This document shows positions 51,101-58,960 of a stretch of 64,000 bases of DNA, piece by piece. The DNA lies in contig CM063262.1 of assembly GCA_032158295.1 (NCBI GenBank), positions 9,309,977-9,373,976 of the forward strand. The letters run 5' to 3'. Origin of the DNA: Pycnopodia helianthoides (taxonomy: Eukaryota > Echinodermata > Asteroidea > Forcipulatida > Asteriidae). The position numbers and the translations under genes are program-made. Every line of letters begins with the position of its first letter. Within the stretch, counting starts at the first letter, position 1. The notes under the pieces are model-generated. The model did not search any database. It saw nothing but the letters and a program-made list of their open reading frames with translations, and was not told the origin of the DNA.

Positions 51101-53122
51101 AGGTTCAAGGTTCAAAGGTTCATTTATTTTCCACAGTATCGAGCAAAGAAACATTATCATCAGAATACAACTTAACAGTATAGATATAAAGAACATGATT
51201 AAAAAAACAAATATGACACTGCAGAGGGATCCATTTTAGAAGCAGAGCTTGTAGGCAATGGTCCCTAAAGACATGCATTTGCACTGAGACGGATAATAAC
51301 AATTAGGTGAATCAAAAGGTCTGTGGTCGAGTCGAGCCACTAAGGTATTACAATGTGTCATAATGGAGGGTTTATTAAACCAGGAACAAAACCACATTGT
51401 GGTATGAATCAATTTAGCACCAGCTGTACTATGGCATCTTATCTTCAAGCCAACTTAGATCCTCGATTCTGATTGGTCAACCCATAGCAACAAGCGGTGT
51501 GATAAGCACGAGTGGAATACGGAAAAATCGATATGGGAGGCACGCGCTATAATTTTTCTGTTTTTCATGAGCGCGTGTGAGATACCGAATTTATCTCCAC
51601 GCAAACTTGATGGGCAGCCAAAATGCAATTCGCAGTAATGGCAGAGCTGTCTGTTTTGCGTATAGCTTAAAATAGCGCAATACGCAGAGTTACAACAGCG
51701 CTGTGATATGGGCTGTGATATGGGCTGTGTGTGACATGGGCTGTGATATGGGCGGGTGTGTGGTTGGGGACATGGGCTGTGATATTATATGGCTGTGTGT
51801 GACATGGGCTGTTGATTATGGGCTGTGTGTGTGTGATATGGGCTGTGATATTATATGGCTTGTGTGTGATATGGCGCTGTGATATGGGCTGTGATATTAT
51901 ATGGCTGTGTGTGGATATGGGCTGTGATATGGGCTGTGTGTGGATATGGGCTGTGTGTGATATGGGCTGTGATATGGGCTGTGTGATATTAATTGACATT
52001 TAAGAATTCAGAGTTCCCAGTTGATGATTCGCATTGAAAAACATTTTAATAAACCATAACAGAATTGAAAAGTGTGTCAGTACACAAGGCCTTGACCAAA
52101 TGTGAATTGTAACTTAGACAATTATACAACAAGAAGTGCTGATAAACACACGTACATCATACACGCATTAAAAATACACTTCCTCATGTATAATTTCATT
52201 TATCTTTAAAGGTGCTGCATGCGATTGGTAATTGGAGCCTACTGATTGTGTTAATCCTATATAAATGTAGGTACATACAATTAAGCTAACCTGTGAAAAT
52301 TTCACTTCAAAAGGTGGTCGCGTTTTTGAGATATCATCGAAAAACCGGAGCGAATATTTCCACGCAGGAAGAATATTCCCCATAGGAATAAACAGTATGA
52401 GAAGCGTTCAGCGCTTCTCAGATTCATATTTTGGGGAATATAAAGTGATATATTTTCCATTACCGTAGTACATTGAAGTTAAAAGTTTCTCAAAATTCAT
52501 TTACATGTATTACCCAAGGCTGCTGTACTTCTTACCAAGTAAGTTTTTATTGCCATTAATTTTCAGAGTCATTACCAAACATGTACTGTGCCTTTAAAGG
52601 GAAGTGTGTATATGTTTGGTAATCACTCTTAAAATTAATGGCAATCAAAAAGTTACTTGGTTAGAAGTACAGCAGCTTTCGATAAAGCATTTTGAGAATC
52701 ATTTTACTTCGGAGTAATGTGGTTATGGAAAAATATATCAGTTTTTATCAGAAAAAAAAAATAAATCTTAGAAGTGTTTCTGTCAAAAACATTCTCAGAT
52801 TGTGTGACGGTGTTCCAATTGCCGATTATTCTTCCTGCGTGGACATAACCGCTCCGAAATTTTGGGCAATATCTCAAAAACGCTAACTCCTTTTGAAATG
52901 ATATTTTCACAGGTTAGTTTTGTTGTACAAAACAATCAAACGGTTCCAAAAGCCAAAGGTAAACTTTTGCCTTTCAGCAAACTTGAATCCATGATTCTGA
53001 TTGAGCGATCCGTGGCAGCACCATTGTGATATTTTACCATATTGCAAAGATTAAAATTCAAAAGATACTTACAACAATGTGTGATATTTTCCTTTGAAGC
53101 AAGCATCCAAAAGTGGAGCCAT
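26698..53122 (-). CDS. SLC37A2: SLC37A2-like sugar-phosphate/phosphate exchanger, complete coding region in 15 exons
   Basis: Exons in transcript order: 53122-53073, 48110-48029, 47313-47208, 45311-45233, 44222-44087, 43777-43701, 42349-42183, 40370-40321, 38359-38273, 35723-35633, 35184-35036, 33970-33925, 32249-32176, 30634-30446, 26802-26698. All have GT/AG junctions and the phases chain with no frame break into 495 residues plus stop; vertebrate SLC37A2 is about 500. Recognised family segments include SRRPISIAK in helix 1, a Cys-bearing first luminal loop ending [57 protein letters not shown], a variable cytosolic loop, [30 protein letters not shown] and [19 protein letters not shown]37A1/A2 are endoplasmic reticulum major-facilitator proteins that exchange glucose-6-phosphate for phosphate. 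The residues around exons 12 and 15 are closer to A2 than A1, judged from memory. Function in this animal is inferred. Confidence 0.93.
26984..27379 (+). mobile_element. R1 miniature element
   Basis: Full-length copy with both tips, about 180 bp from the terminal SLC37 exon, inside the last intron. Confidence 0.88.
28238..28672 (+). mobile_element. tRNA-derived SINE, full length
   Basis: Head gtcgtggctgagtggataag, B box gggttcaagtcctgg, then ccttcggatgggacgtaaag, a gaaggggtttgccccgg block and the tail aagcgccttgagtgtcaccg..cgcgctatatac, ending near attatta. In the last SLC37 intron. Confidence 0.78.
28846..29285 (+). mobile_element. 3' end of a non-LTR retrotransposon (L2/CR1-like), copy 1
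   Basis: Decayed reverse transcriptase C-terminus: [11 protein letters not shown] near 28896, then [20 protein letters not shown] and LETHLF near 29030-29095. Both patterns are typical of L2/CR1-type ORF2 ends. It closes with gatggcgcattataaatgc and an (ATT)n tail. Confidence 0.72.
29561..29950 (-). mobile_element. R1 miniature element (in duplicated segment, copy 1)
   Basis: The left tip is slightly diverged (AGGAACATTAAAGAGT). It is nearly identical to 31406-31795 because both lie in the tandem duplication. Confidence 0.85.
30446..30634 (-). CDS. SLC37A2: SLC37 exon 14, helices 11-12
   Basis: Residues 399-461, 63 codons, phase 0-0: [38 protein letters not shown], a Gly/Pro turn, and [17 protein letters not shown]. 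Acceptor attttag, donor gtaatt. The exon sits in a segment absent from the otherwise duplicated neighbouring copy (see findings). Confidence 0.94.
30695..31133 (+). mobile_element. 3' end of a non-LTR retrotransposon (L2/CR1-like), copy 2
   Basis: Same sequence as copy 1 from 30784. The HWLP part of the domain is separated from it and sits at 30184-30281, on the other side of SLC37 exon 14. The left limit is approximate. Confidence 0.68.
31406..31795 (-). mobile_element. R1 miniature element (in duplicated segment, copy 2)
   Basis: Same insertion as 29561-29950, duplicated together with its flanks. Confidence 0.85.
31965..32153 (-). mobile_element. tRNA-derived SINE fragment
   Basis: Contains the caccgggggcaaacccc block and a decayed tRNA-like head. 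The first part of the same fragment is duplicated at 30125-30183, where the duplication breakpoint cuts it. Confidence 0.65.
32176..32249 (-). CDS. SLC37A2: SLC37 exon 13, helix 10
   Basis: Residues 374-398: [20 protein letters not shown] then [19 protein letters not shown] is a family hallmark. Acceptor tttcaaag, donor gtaaga. Confidence 0.95.
32314..32689 (+). mobile_element. R3 miniature element (TTAA-flanked)
   Basis: Tips AGGCCCTGTACA.. and ..TGTATAATACTTTTAA. The internal ATCGCGCGCGAT palindrome and a tcacaggtttgttatttcatg block are shared with the other TTAA families. Confidence 0.75.
33085..33225. repeat. Inverted repeat with GACAAGTCGTTAAATG arms
   Basis: ttgacaagtcgttaaatg at 33090 faces catttaacgacttgta at 33200, in an SLC37 intron. 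Type unknown. Confidence 0.55.
33925..33970 (-). CDS. SLC37A2: SLC37 exon 12 (46 bp)
   Basis: Residues 359-373 plus one base: [15 protein letters not shown]. This resembles the SLC37A2 segment (..LYNYIG..GIASSI) more than SLC37A1. Acceptor tttcatag, donor gtatgt. Confidence 0.87.
34020..34288. mobile_element. Truncated TTAA-family element
   Basis: Matches the right half of 60224-60610 (gtgtgctttcagatgcc.., tcacaatgttttatac, ccaagtaagtttttatgg) but lacks the left half. Confidence 0.55.
34366..34705 (+). repeat. Dispersed repeat, copy 1
   Basis: Shares over 300 bp with 49080-49412 in inverse orientation (caacagctgtacagcttttg, gagctgtgtac, cttttgtaaacatgtgat). A shorter relative is at 42640-42715. 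Confidence 0.7.
34791..34965 (-). mobile_element. tRNA-derived SINE head fragment
   Basis: tcatccgaaggacgcagc, gactcgaaccaacactctgc and ctcgacctcgacacgcca match the - strand head of the 39291 SINE. Confidence 0.7.
35036..35184 (-). CDS. SLC37A2: SLC37 exon 11, helices 8-9
   Basis: Residues 309-358: [20 protein letters not shown], then [11 protein letters not shown] and a hydrophobic helix [22 protein letters not shown] is a family signature. Acceptor tctgcag, donor gtgagt. Confidence 0.95.
35633..35723 (-). CDS. SLC37A2: SLC37 exon 10, helix 7
   Basis: Residues 279-308 plus one base: [20 protein letters not shown] then [10 protein letters not shown]. Very close to the vertebrate helix 7 ([13 protein letters not shown]). 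Acceptor attcacag, donor gtaagt. Confidence 0.95.
37288..37660 (+). mobile_element. R2 miniature element
   Basis: Copy with both tips in an SLC37 intron. The central palindrome is reduced to a single GAGGTCTCG arm. Confidence 0.87.
38273..38359 (-). CDS. SLC37A2: SLC37 exon 9, end of central loop
   Basis: Residues 250-278, phase 0-0, 29 codons. Acidic loop ([13 protein letters not shown]) then [12 protein letters not shown], aligning with the family segment PAAISFxGALxIP ahead of helix 7. Acceptor tattccag, donor gtgagt. Confidence 0.88.
38444..38793 (-). mobile_element. R3 miniature element
   Basis: Reverse copy of the 32314 family, ending GTGTACAGGGCCTTTAA, with ATCGCGCGTGAT in the centre. 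Located about 85 bp beyond SLC37 exon 9. Confidence 0.75.
39291..39706 (-). mobile_element. tRNA-derived SINE, full length
   Basis: Reads from the (ATT)n tail and aagcgcc block (39291-39352) to a well-kept tRNA-like head tggccgagcggataagaac and B box gggttcgagtcccgg. Confidence 0.78.
40321..40370 (-). CDS. SLC37A2: SLC37 exon 8, start of central cytosolic loop
   Basis: Residues 233-249: [17 protein letters not shown]. The start matches the family xPxDV/I motif after helix 6. The rest is the variable hydrophilic loop. Acceptor gtcaacag; donor gtaaca is the weakest of the gene, but the phase agrees on both sides. Confidence 0.82.
40465..40696. mobile_element. Inverted-repeat element with AGACACAATC tips
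   Basis: agacacaatcggcgaccgta..gtcacgtgactcatagtgg is mirrored by ccactatgagtcatgtgact..gaagtcgcagattgtgtct. The inner arms also pair (gcatggctgc / gcagccatgc). Confidence 0.7.
42138..42170 (+). repeat. (AAT)n microsatellite
   Basis: Uninterrupted (AAT) run next to the SLC37 exon 7 donor. Confidence 0.95.
42183..42349 (-). CDS. SLC37A2: SLC37 exon 7, helices 5-6
   Basis: Residues 177-232 plus one base. [19 protein letters not shown] and the helix [20 protein letters not shown] then LFLIE. This is the most conserved exon of the gene. Acceptor catttgtag, donor gtaagt. A (TAA)n microsatellite begins only about 13 bases beyond the donor. Confidence 0.96.
42590..42640 (+). mobile_element. Retroposon tail fragment
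   Basis: atttgcgctatataaatgat followed by (ATT)n, the same kind of 3' tail as the SINEs and L2-like fragments. Confidence 0.5.
43701..43777 (-). CDS. SLC37A2: SLC37 exon 6, helix 4-5 loop
   Basis: Residues 152-176 plus two bases: [20 protein letters not shown] then WYGKGK. The TGWP and NW.GKGKRG signatures are diagnostic for SLC37A1/A2. Acceptor gactcgcag, donor gtaagt. Confidence 0.95.
44087..44222 (-). CDS. SLC37A2: SLC37 exon 5, helices 3-4
   Basis: Residues 106-151. [18 protein letters not shown] and [20 protein letters not shown] are strongly family-like. The split Ser codon joins to exon 4. Acceptor gacag, donor gtgagt. Confidence 0.95.
44394..44591. mobile_element. MITE with CCCAATTTCATAGAGCTGC tips
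   Basis: Second copy of the 17295 family, in an SLC37 intron. Confidence 0.72.
44795..45206 (+). mobile_element. R4 miniature element
   Basis: Begins AAAGGGATGGTATACCTTTGG and ends with CCTTTAA. Central GAAACGTTTC repeats, followed by an ataaccgctcc block. Immediately downstream of SLC37 exon 4. Confidence 0.7.
45233..45311 (-). CDS. SLC37A2: SLC37 exon 4, helix 2
   Basis: Residues 80-105 plus two bases. Reads (D)[19 protein letters not shown] then AVGMFI, matching the family pattern FDK.....LLG..D..FL.AYA.GMF. An alternative acceptor nine bases downstream keeps frame. Donor gtgagt. Confidence 0.92.
45433..45760 (+). mobile_element. 3' end of a non-LTR retrotransposon ORF2
   Basis: An open frame encodes [40 protein letters not shown] and LLVCPLL. 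This is the Cys/His-containing C-terminal region seen after the reverse transcriptase domain in several animal non-LTR elements. No reverse transcriptase core is present, so it is 5' truncated and dead. Located in an SLC37 intron. Confidence 0.75.
46160..46541 (+). repeat. Tandem repeat, 130-bp unit, three copies
   Basis: Units begin near 46163, 46293 and 46423 (catgtacagtagctagtt..) and differ by only a few bases. Each holds a ttcacacgtgtgttatgtgt segment. Confidence 0.95.
47208..47313 (-). CDS. SLC37A2: SLC37 exon 3, first luminal loop
   Basis: Residues 45-79 plus one base. Encodes the loop between helices 1 and 2 with two sequons (RNCS, FNIS) and the conserved ending YWCDWAPF. Acceptor tttttag, donor gtaagt. 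Confidence 0.92.
47514..47745. repeat. Dispersed 235-bp repeat, copy 2
   Basis: Second copy of the 18044 repeat, in an SLC37 intron beside exon 3. Confidence 0.75.
48029..48110 (-). CDS. SLC37A2: SLC37 exon 2, helix 1
   Basis: Residues 17-44. Hydrophobic helix 1 ([16 protein letters not shown]) is followed by SRRPISIAK, the counterpart of the family SRKPIS motif. Its first arginine aligns with an arginine known to be essential in the related G6PT (inference from memory). Donor gtaagt, acceptor ttatcag. Confidence 0.93.
48202..48408. mobile_element. MITE with CCCAATTTCATAGAGCTGC tips
   Basis: Third copy, left tip diverged (gggcgccatttcatggagctgc). A small end fragment of the family also sits at 35752-35775. 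Confidence 0.68.
49080..49412 (-). repeat. Dispersed repeat, copy 2
   Basis: Inverse copy of 34366-34705. Confidence 0.7.
49729..49896. mobile_element. MITE with GATTTCACAAAGAGCTAAG tips
   Basis: Best-preserved copy: agggctcgatttcacaagga to gctttgtgaaatcggcccct. Confidence 0.68.
50700..51074 (+). mobile_element. R2 miniature element
   Basis: Copy with a mutated left tip (AGGCCCTAGCTGGCAC) and intact right tip and palindrome, in an SLC37 intron. Confidence 0.87.
51698..51990 (+). repeat. Minisatellite GTGATATGGGCT
   Basis: Irregular array of GTGATATGGGCT, GTGTGTGACATGGGCT and ATTATATGGCT units. It produces a false open frame on the - strand. Confidence 0.93.
52206..52597 (-). mobile_element. 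R4-like miniature element
   Basis: TTAA-bounded element with tips AGGTGCTGCATG / TGTACTGTGCCT and a GAAGCGTTCAGCGCTTC palindrome in the centre. It shares one TTAA with the next element. Confidence 0.7.
52594..52965 (+). mobile_element. R4-like miniature element, back to back with the previous one
   Basis: Starts at the TTAA that closes the 52206 element. The right end has lost a clear TTAA (aagccaaaggtaaac). Confidence 0.6.
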
Positions 53123-53159
53123 AATGGTAGAGGGGCCATTGTTCTTCGCTTTGTGGTCC
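53073..53159 (-). CDS. SLC37A2: SLC37 exon with start codon
   Basis: An acceptor-like tttgtcag (53161-53160) bounds the 5' side, so an upstream non-coding exon is likely. Coding starts at ATG 53122 ([13 protein letters not shown]...), giving 50 coding bases and leaving two bases (TT) that the next exon completes as Leu. An out-of-frame ATG lies 17 bases earlier at 53139. The N-terminus is short, cytosolic and basic, as in SLC37 proteins. Donor gtaagt at 53072. Confidence 0.78.
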
Positions 53160-55539
53160 CTGACAAAGGAGTTCACAGATAAATATGAAAATTTGTAAAA
53201 GTTATGTTTTCTCAATAAGTTACTTTGCTTTGATCCTGTGTGTGATGCACTGCATGACTCAGTGCTTTCTGATGTGAAATATTCTTGGATGGTCATGGTG
53301 GTACAGTACATGTACAGTGTATATGATTTGAACTTATTGCCGATCACTGATATGAGCAATGGCTATCTAGTGCTTAAAAATTACTTTGAAAAACAACAAC
53401 ATGTATGCACCTTGGCTGGTGTCTGAATTCCAGACCTTCTAAATGCAAAAACAGGCAGTTTTTCTATGGACACTGGACCGCTGGCCCGAGGCCAGTGGTT
53501 TTATCATCGGGCCAGTAAACTATTGTCTGGACAAGTCTGGCGGTCTTGTGTTTCTGATAAATACAATTCTGTTGATTAACAACTTACCCATAATATACAA
53601 ATGAGATAAATCTTCTTTAGTGCTTTTTCCAGTTCAAACAGTTCAATATTAACCTGTGTAGGCATTTTTTCTTTCCCCACTTCAATTCTGGTCTTGTACT
53701 CAAAATTCCAGTCCAGTAAATATTTTGAGCTACAAGCCCTGCAGTCCTGTGGGTTTTCCCCCCAAATTCCAGCCCTGGTTTGTATGAGCCTGCCATCTAC
53801 ACCCAATGGGCATCAGAATGTGCTCATTTTTACGGAGCTACATGTTTTATTGATGAGACCATATGCATCCATATGTAGCACATTTGCAAGGTGGAAGCAC
53901 AATCTGCACTCAACCGTGCCACAAAACCTTGCGGTGAACCCCTTCTCCCACCAAAACACTGCTGGATTCATAAAACACACTAGGACTTATGGCTTTAAAT
54001 TCCATCTAAGGACGGAGCAACATTATACAAATATAACATGGTTTGAGGGTGAACAGTCCATATTAGCTCCCCGAGGTTTTGGAAGTTGACACTAGTTCTT
54101 GAGGCGAAGCCGAGAGAAATTTAGCTTTGTCAACTTCTAATACCGAGGGGAGCTAATATTGACTGTTCAACCAAAATAAACCATGTTATATTTGTTTTGG
54201 AATACCTCATACATATTCAGTTACTGGTACAATATTACATTGTAGGAGCAAGGGCGATGTTCGTTCTTTGATGGCAATGTTAGGGCGATGTTGAGGATGC
54301 GCACAACACCCGAGGAACAGTTCCACGATCGTAAAGCGCATGACAAGTACACTGTCGCCCGGGTCTACTTGTCATGCGTATTTACCATGTGTGTGAATAC
54401 CCACGTGTGCGCTTGGTAAACAGCAAATATAGCATCTAGCATGTGATGTTGAATGGACAGTGAGAATTCGACTCTCGGTCATGAATATGTATGAGGTATA
54501 GTTTAGTACCTTACTCCAAAGCCATGACCAGACTGACAAGAACCCATACAATGGATCGATCAGTGCAGAAAACCACTCAGTACAACGATATTCTAAAAAC
54601 CGTAAGATCAGATCAATGTGTGCCCGTTGAAGTGAGAATAATTCTTTGGATTGAAGTCTTTCGGTTCTTTTTCAATACATTCTGCGGTTTTAACCAGAAG
54701 GGGGGCAGGGGGAGTTTTTGTGGTCACAGGCCATTTAAAACCCTGCGTGACACCATCAAAAAAAATCTGCACGCTTAAGCCATCAGACTGTAGTCCACAG
54801 TTTCTCTGTATTTGCATGTAATTTTTTTTTTTTTGAGAACCCAATCACTTTCAAATGGCCCAAAACCTTTAAATATAGACCCTTCTGACTAAAAAAAAAC
54901 AAATAAAGCACAAATTATTTTTTAGATGAGCCCACATTTGTCTCATATTTTCATGGTTCAATTTACCTACATGTACATGTACAGTGTGTAGCAGTGAAAA
55001 GGACCCCGGATAGTAACAAGACATTTACCATACTATTTAATTTTGCTAGGTGTAGATGGGGAACAAAAAAAATGGCGGAGTACTGATTATTTCATCAAAA
55101 CGAACTGTTTACACAGTACGATGGCATCACGCAGGGTTTTAAGCAGAAATGAGAAGGGGTCAAAAAAGTGCACCCATTGCCACCTTAGTTATTTTGGGTT
55201 GAACTCAGTCAGTTAAGAAGCAATCCCGGTTCATTTCATCATGTCCAATAATGTGCAAAAAAAACATGGGAAAATGTACCCACTTGAATGTTAACTAGGT
55301 GATGATCATGGTAAATATTAGTCAAAAGCAAACACGGGGTTGAAATTAGTTCCGTGTTGATCTGGAAGGCCAAGGCTGTGCATTGTAAACAATGATGGCC
55401 TCTGGAGTCAAGATCAAATTCCATGGCTGCAGTATTGTTCTGTACAACACAAAAACCACTAACACAATAGCATCAAAATGAACTAATTGACCAAATTTAA
55501 AGCACATAATGTACATGTACATGTGTACAACATTGGTAA
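53160..55539. other. Upstream of SLC37, no supported gene
   Basis: Holds the 54031 inverted-repeat element and short fragments of repeats seen elsewhere (53466-53545, 54437-54492). No promoter motif can be assigned with confidence. Confidence 0.5.
54031..54193. mobile_element. Inverted-repeat element with ATATAACATGGTTT tips
   Basis: atataacatggtttgagggt..gaacagtcc faces the near-complement ending aaaccatgttatat. Arms of about 60 bp enclose a roughly 45-bp loop. Confidence 0.65.
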
Positions 55540-55800
55540 TTTTTTAAGACTTGTATGCGCACTTAATGTGACCCAACATACATGAAATAACAAACCTGTA
55601 AAATGTTAAGCTCAATCGGTCTCCGGAGTCATGAGAAAATAGTGAAAAACCTTCTATCTGTTTTCACTGTTTTCAAACATCAGGTTTTGGACAAGTGCGA
55701 TAAAGACTTGTTGTTTTACTCATTTCCTAAAAACAAGTTCAAGCAAAACTATTAAAAGGGAAGTTTTCCACCATGACCATCTTTATTCAATGTAAGTTTA
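55540..55800. mobile_element. Degenerate R3-like fragment
   Basis: Shares the caaacctgt(a)aaatgttaagctcaat, gtgaaaa and tttcctaaaaacaag blocks with R3, but tips are eroded. Confidence 0.45.
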
Positions 55801-55955
55801 TTTATGTGCAAATGGGCAATTCTTCGGTAACGAAATTACGCCAATTTGTCACTTTGTCAAGGCTTATTCTTTCCCAAGAAAATATGTTCTATGCTAGACA
55901 ACTAATCTAAACATGGAAAGGGAGCCAAGACCCAAAAGAATTGATTGACCCCCTC
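55700..55955. repeat. Partial third copy of the 2.3-kb unit
   Basis: acttgttgttttactcattt..gaccaagacccaaaagaatt-type sequence matches 56572-56828, placed just before copy 1. This implies an older, longer array. Confidence 0.8.
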
Positions 55956-57618
55956 ACAGAAAACCGGAGCGAATATTTTATCTTCATGGCAAGAGTGCTG
56001 TAGTTATTATTAATAATGAATATAAACTGTTTGGTCGGTTGGTTAATTTTTGGCAAGAGTCTTAAAGAGGTGCTCCAAGGTCGAATTTCGGTGTTGTGAT
56101 GCACTCGTAGAGAGAGTCCTTATGAAAGTGCAAGACTATTACTAGTCTCCAACCTCACGTTAAAACGGTACCAAATTTAATTGTGTTTAATACCCCTCCA
56201 GCGCGAATTTTGTCAACATCAAAAAAGGCCAGTGACGTAACATTCCAAATACATGCGTTTATACATTTTTTTGTACAGGTAATCTTTAGTTCCTTCCTGA
56301 ATTTCGACGATAATAAAAAAAAAAACAGCGCTGAATTTGACCTTTTTTCTTGTCTGAAAAATTCCTCTTTAGAATGTAGACACCTGTTGCCAATGACGTC
56401 ATGTCACAAATTTCGCTCTGAAAGCAGTATGAAATAAAATGACATATGACACCATTTAAACGCGAGGTTACAAACTTGTCCGTATTTTAATAACTTTTAT
56501 AAGGACTCCATCTATTGAAAAATCAGCGAATCACATAAATGAGTTTGACCTTAAGGCCCCAGTTTAATTATAAAGACTTGTTGTTTTACTAATTTCCTAA
56601 AAACTAGTTCAAGCAAAACTATTTAAAGGGAAGTTTTCCACCATGACCATCTTTATTCAATGTAAGTTTATTTATGTGCAAATGGGCAATTCTTCGGTAA
56701 CGAAATTACGCCAATTTGTCACTTTGTCAAGGCTTATTCTTTCCCAAGAAAATATGTTCTACATGTATGCTAGACAACTAATCTAAACATAGAAAGGGAG
56801 CCAAGACCCAAAAGAATTGATTGACCCCCCCCCCCCCAAAAAAAAGACTACCCTTTAAGGGGCCGAGTTTAATATCGGTAACGGAATTACGGACAGAGGA
56901 CAAGCATATTTGAGTTCTCGCATTTAAATTTATAAAACTCTCTGAAGTTTTGAAATTTTTTAATTGGACACTACCTGTTTTTTTCTAGAGTTTAGGGGTG
57001 TTAACTACAATGCAGAACAACAATCTCACGTTGTCACAAGTTGAAAAATTCAAAGCACAACTTGAGAGAAAAATCCACAAGACTTGTAGTATAATTTTTA
57101 CTGGATCAGACCAGATTTTTTTTATAGGAGAAGATTTATCTCAATTAGTATGGCACTGTATGGATACTTTACACTACTCAACGGAATTGAAAGTTATAAG
57201 ACTCAAAGTCAACATTTGAACATCATTTTTTTTTATCAAACAGTGTGCTGTTTATTATTCAAATGAAAAACACAAGACTGCCGGACTTGTCTCGTTGAGT
57301 TTACTGGCCAGACACTAAAATTACTGGCCTCTGACTTGTAGTCAGTAATAATTTCAAGCCCTGCTAAGTATGCATGTTTGTATATTTTACCCCAGGTGGA
57401 ACAACTATCTACCAACGATAAGAAACTGAAGTTAGGGCCGTTTCGCTGTGAGGGAGAGAGAAAAAGAAACACTCCATTTACTAAGAAGGACCTAAAAGTG
57501 AATTACTCAACTACTGTACAGTCACACAACATATTGTAATTTTTATCTAAAAAAAGAAGCCTACAATTCATACAAAGATATTCCGAACAAGATATTGACA
57601 AATGGAACGCCAACATAG

Positions 57619-57689
57619 GTTAGATAGCTCAGTTGGTAGACGCCGGTACGTTAATCTGAAGGTCGTTGTTCAAATCCCGCTCTAGTCAA
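57619..57689 (+). mobile_element. tRNA-like sequence, probably a SINE head or tRNA pseudogene
   Basis: TAGATAGCTCAGTTGGTAGA (A box) and TTGTTCAAATCCCGCTCTAG (B box) are about 40 bp apart, as in a tRNA gene. The anticodon arm does not fold cleanly and the acceptor stem is imperfect. It sits in a stretch of about 205 bp missing from the duplicate unit. Confidence 0.5.
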
Positions 57690-58349
57690 TTTTTCTTGTT
57701 CAACCCATACTATTTGAAATTACCCAGTCAGTTTCCTTGTGTTCATTACTGACATTTAAATTCAAACAGATCACAGTATAGTATAAAGCATCCTGTGAAT
57801 TACTTTGTCTGAACACCCCACTGATTTTAATACAACTCAATAAGTATAAAAATTCAGTTCTCCAAAGATTGCCTAAAGGAGTAAAGGCAACTATTGGACA
57901 TTGAAATTTCCTTGAGAAATTATAAATTAAAATAGTTTGCTTTAAACTTGATCACTGATGTCTTAATTAAAGCTGCAAGTGGTGAGAATTATGGTTGAAC
58001 GACAAAGATCACGCCGTGTTCAAAGTTTGCGCCTGAGCTGCCCTATTTTAAAATCATGCAAGGAAACAAAGTTTGCACCGCCACAAAATGGCACACCGCA
58101 ATTTTGTTTAAAAGATTCAAAAGATTGCGCACAACATATCAATGTTTTAGTATTCAGATTTCATAATTATTGATCGCAGTTTAATAATAATATATATGAA
58201 GTATATAAAAAAGCACTGAACTGCTGAAGAAGGAAAACAATAATTGACATTGACTATTTATTTATAAACAGATTTAAATATACACGATGAGAGCAAATTT
58301 GCTAAACTGTAATTCAAGTCTTATACCTGTACATGTACCTCCTTGGTTT

Positions 58350-58746
58350 TTAAAGGAGCATTACAGAATTGGTTTTGCTAACAAAACAGTTGCTGGCAGT
58401 GTAAGCACTTTATGTAATCATACATAAACTGACAAACCTGTAGAAGTTTGAGATCGATCGGCCATCTGGGTCACCAGAAAATAGTGAAAAACCGATTACA
58501 CATTTGCATGAAATTACATAGACTCAACAAATGAATAAAACGCTCACTGAGCGATAAACTCCAATCGGAAAATTAGTTTATTCATTTCTCATCAAATATG
58601 GCATTTCCTTCAGACAGAAATATTTCAAGGGATGTTTTCAACTATCATCATCATTGTCATTAGACCGTGTAAGTCTTATGTAAATCTGTGATCAAAAGTA
58701 TATTTTACAAGTTTTTTTTCTTACCAATTCTGTAATGTTCCTTTAA
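58350..58746 (+). mobile_element. R1 miniature element
   Basis: Full-length copy within the 2.3-kb duplicated unit; partner copy begins at 63843. Confidence 0.87.
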
Positions 58747-58753
58747 AACTCAC

Positions 58754-58960
58754 CATTCAATAGATGATGATGGTCTATCACTTGCCCTTCCTTGGCACAA
58801 CGCACGAGAGCGGCGGCAACAACACTAACAGAATAATGGAGACACAGCCAGCTCCTCACACCCCTGGGCCACACTCACTCACCGAGTCTCAGCTCGACCT
58901 GTCAGTGGTGTCACTGTACAGAGTCAGATCACGTCCACTGACCCACTGTCACCGTCACTG
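58754..58960 (-). promoter_or_regulatory. Possible 5' non-coding exon or promoter region of the SLC37 gene
   Basis: On the - strand a relatively GC-rich stretch ends in ATTGAATG followed by a consensus donor gtgagt (58753-58748). It could splice to the acceptor before the start-codon exon at 53159. It lies upstream of the gene in the right orientation. The right limit is arbitrary, and no TATA or initiator motif is clear. Confidence 0.22.

Larger units (their letters stand above)
55975..58746. repeat. 2.3-kb segmental duplication, copy 1
   Basis: Matches 61660-64000 from attttatcttcatggcaaga onward through the R1 element. It carries an extra stretch of about 205 bp near 57565-57770 with a tRNA-like sequence. 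Short open frames at 57010 and 57979 occur in both copies. Confidence 0.9.

Noticed and set aside
51667..51999. 110-residue His/Thr/Gln/Pro/Ser-rich frame on the - strand
   Set aside because: Produced by the GTGATATGGGCT minisatellite; no start context or homology.
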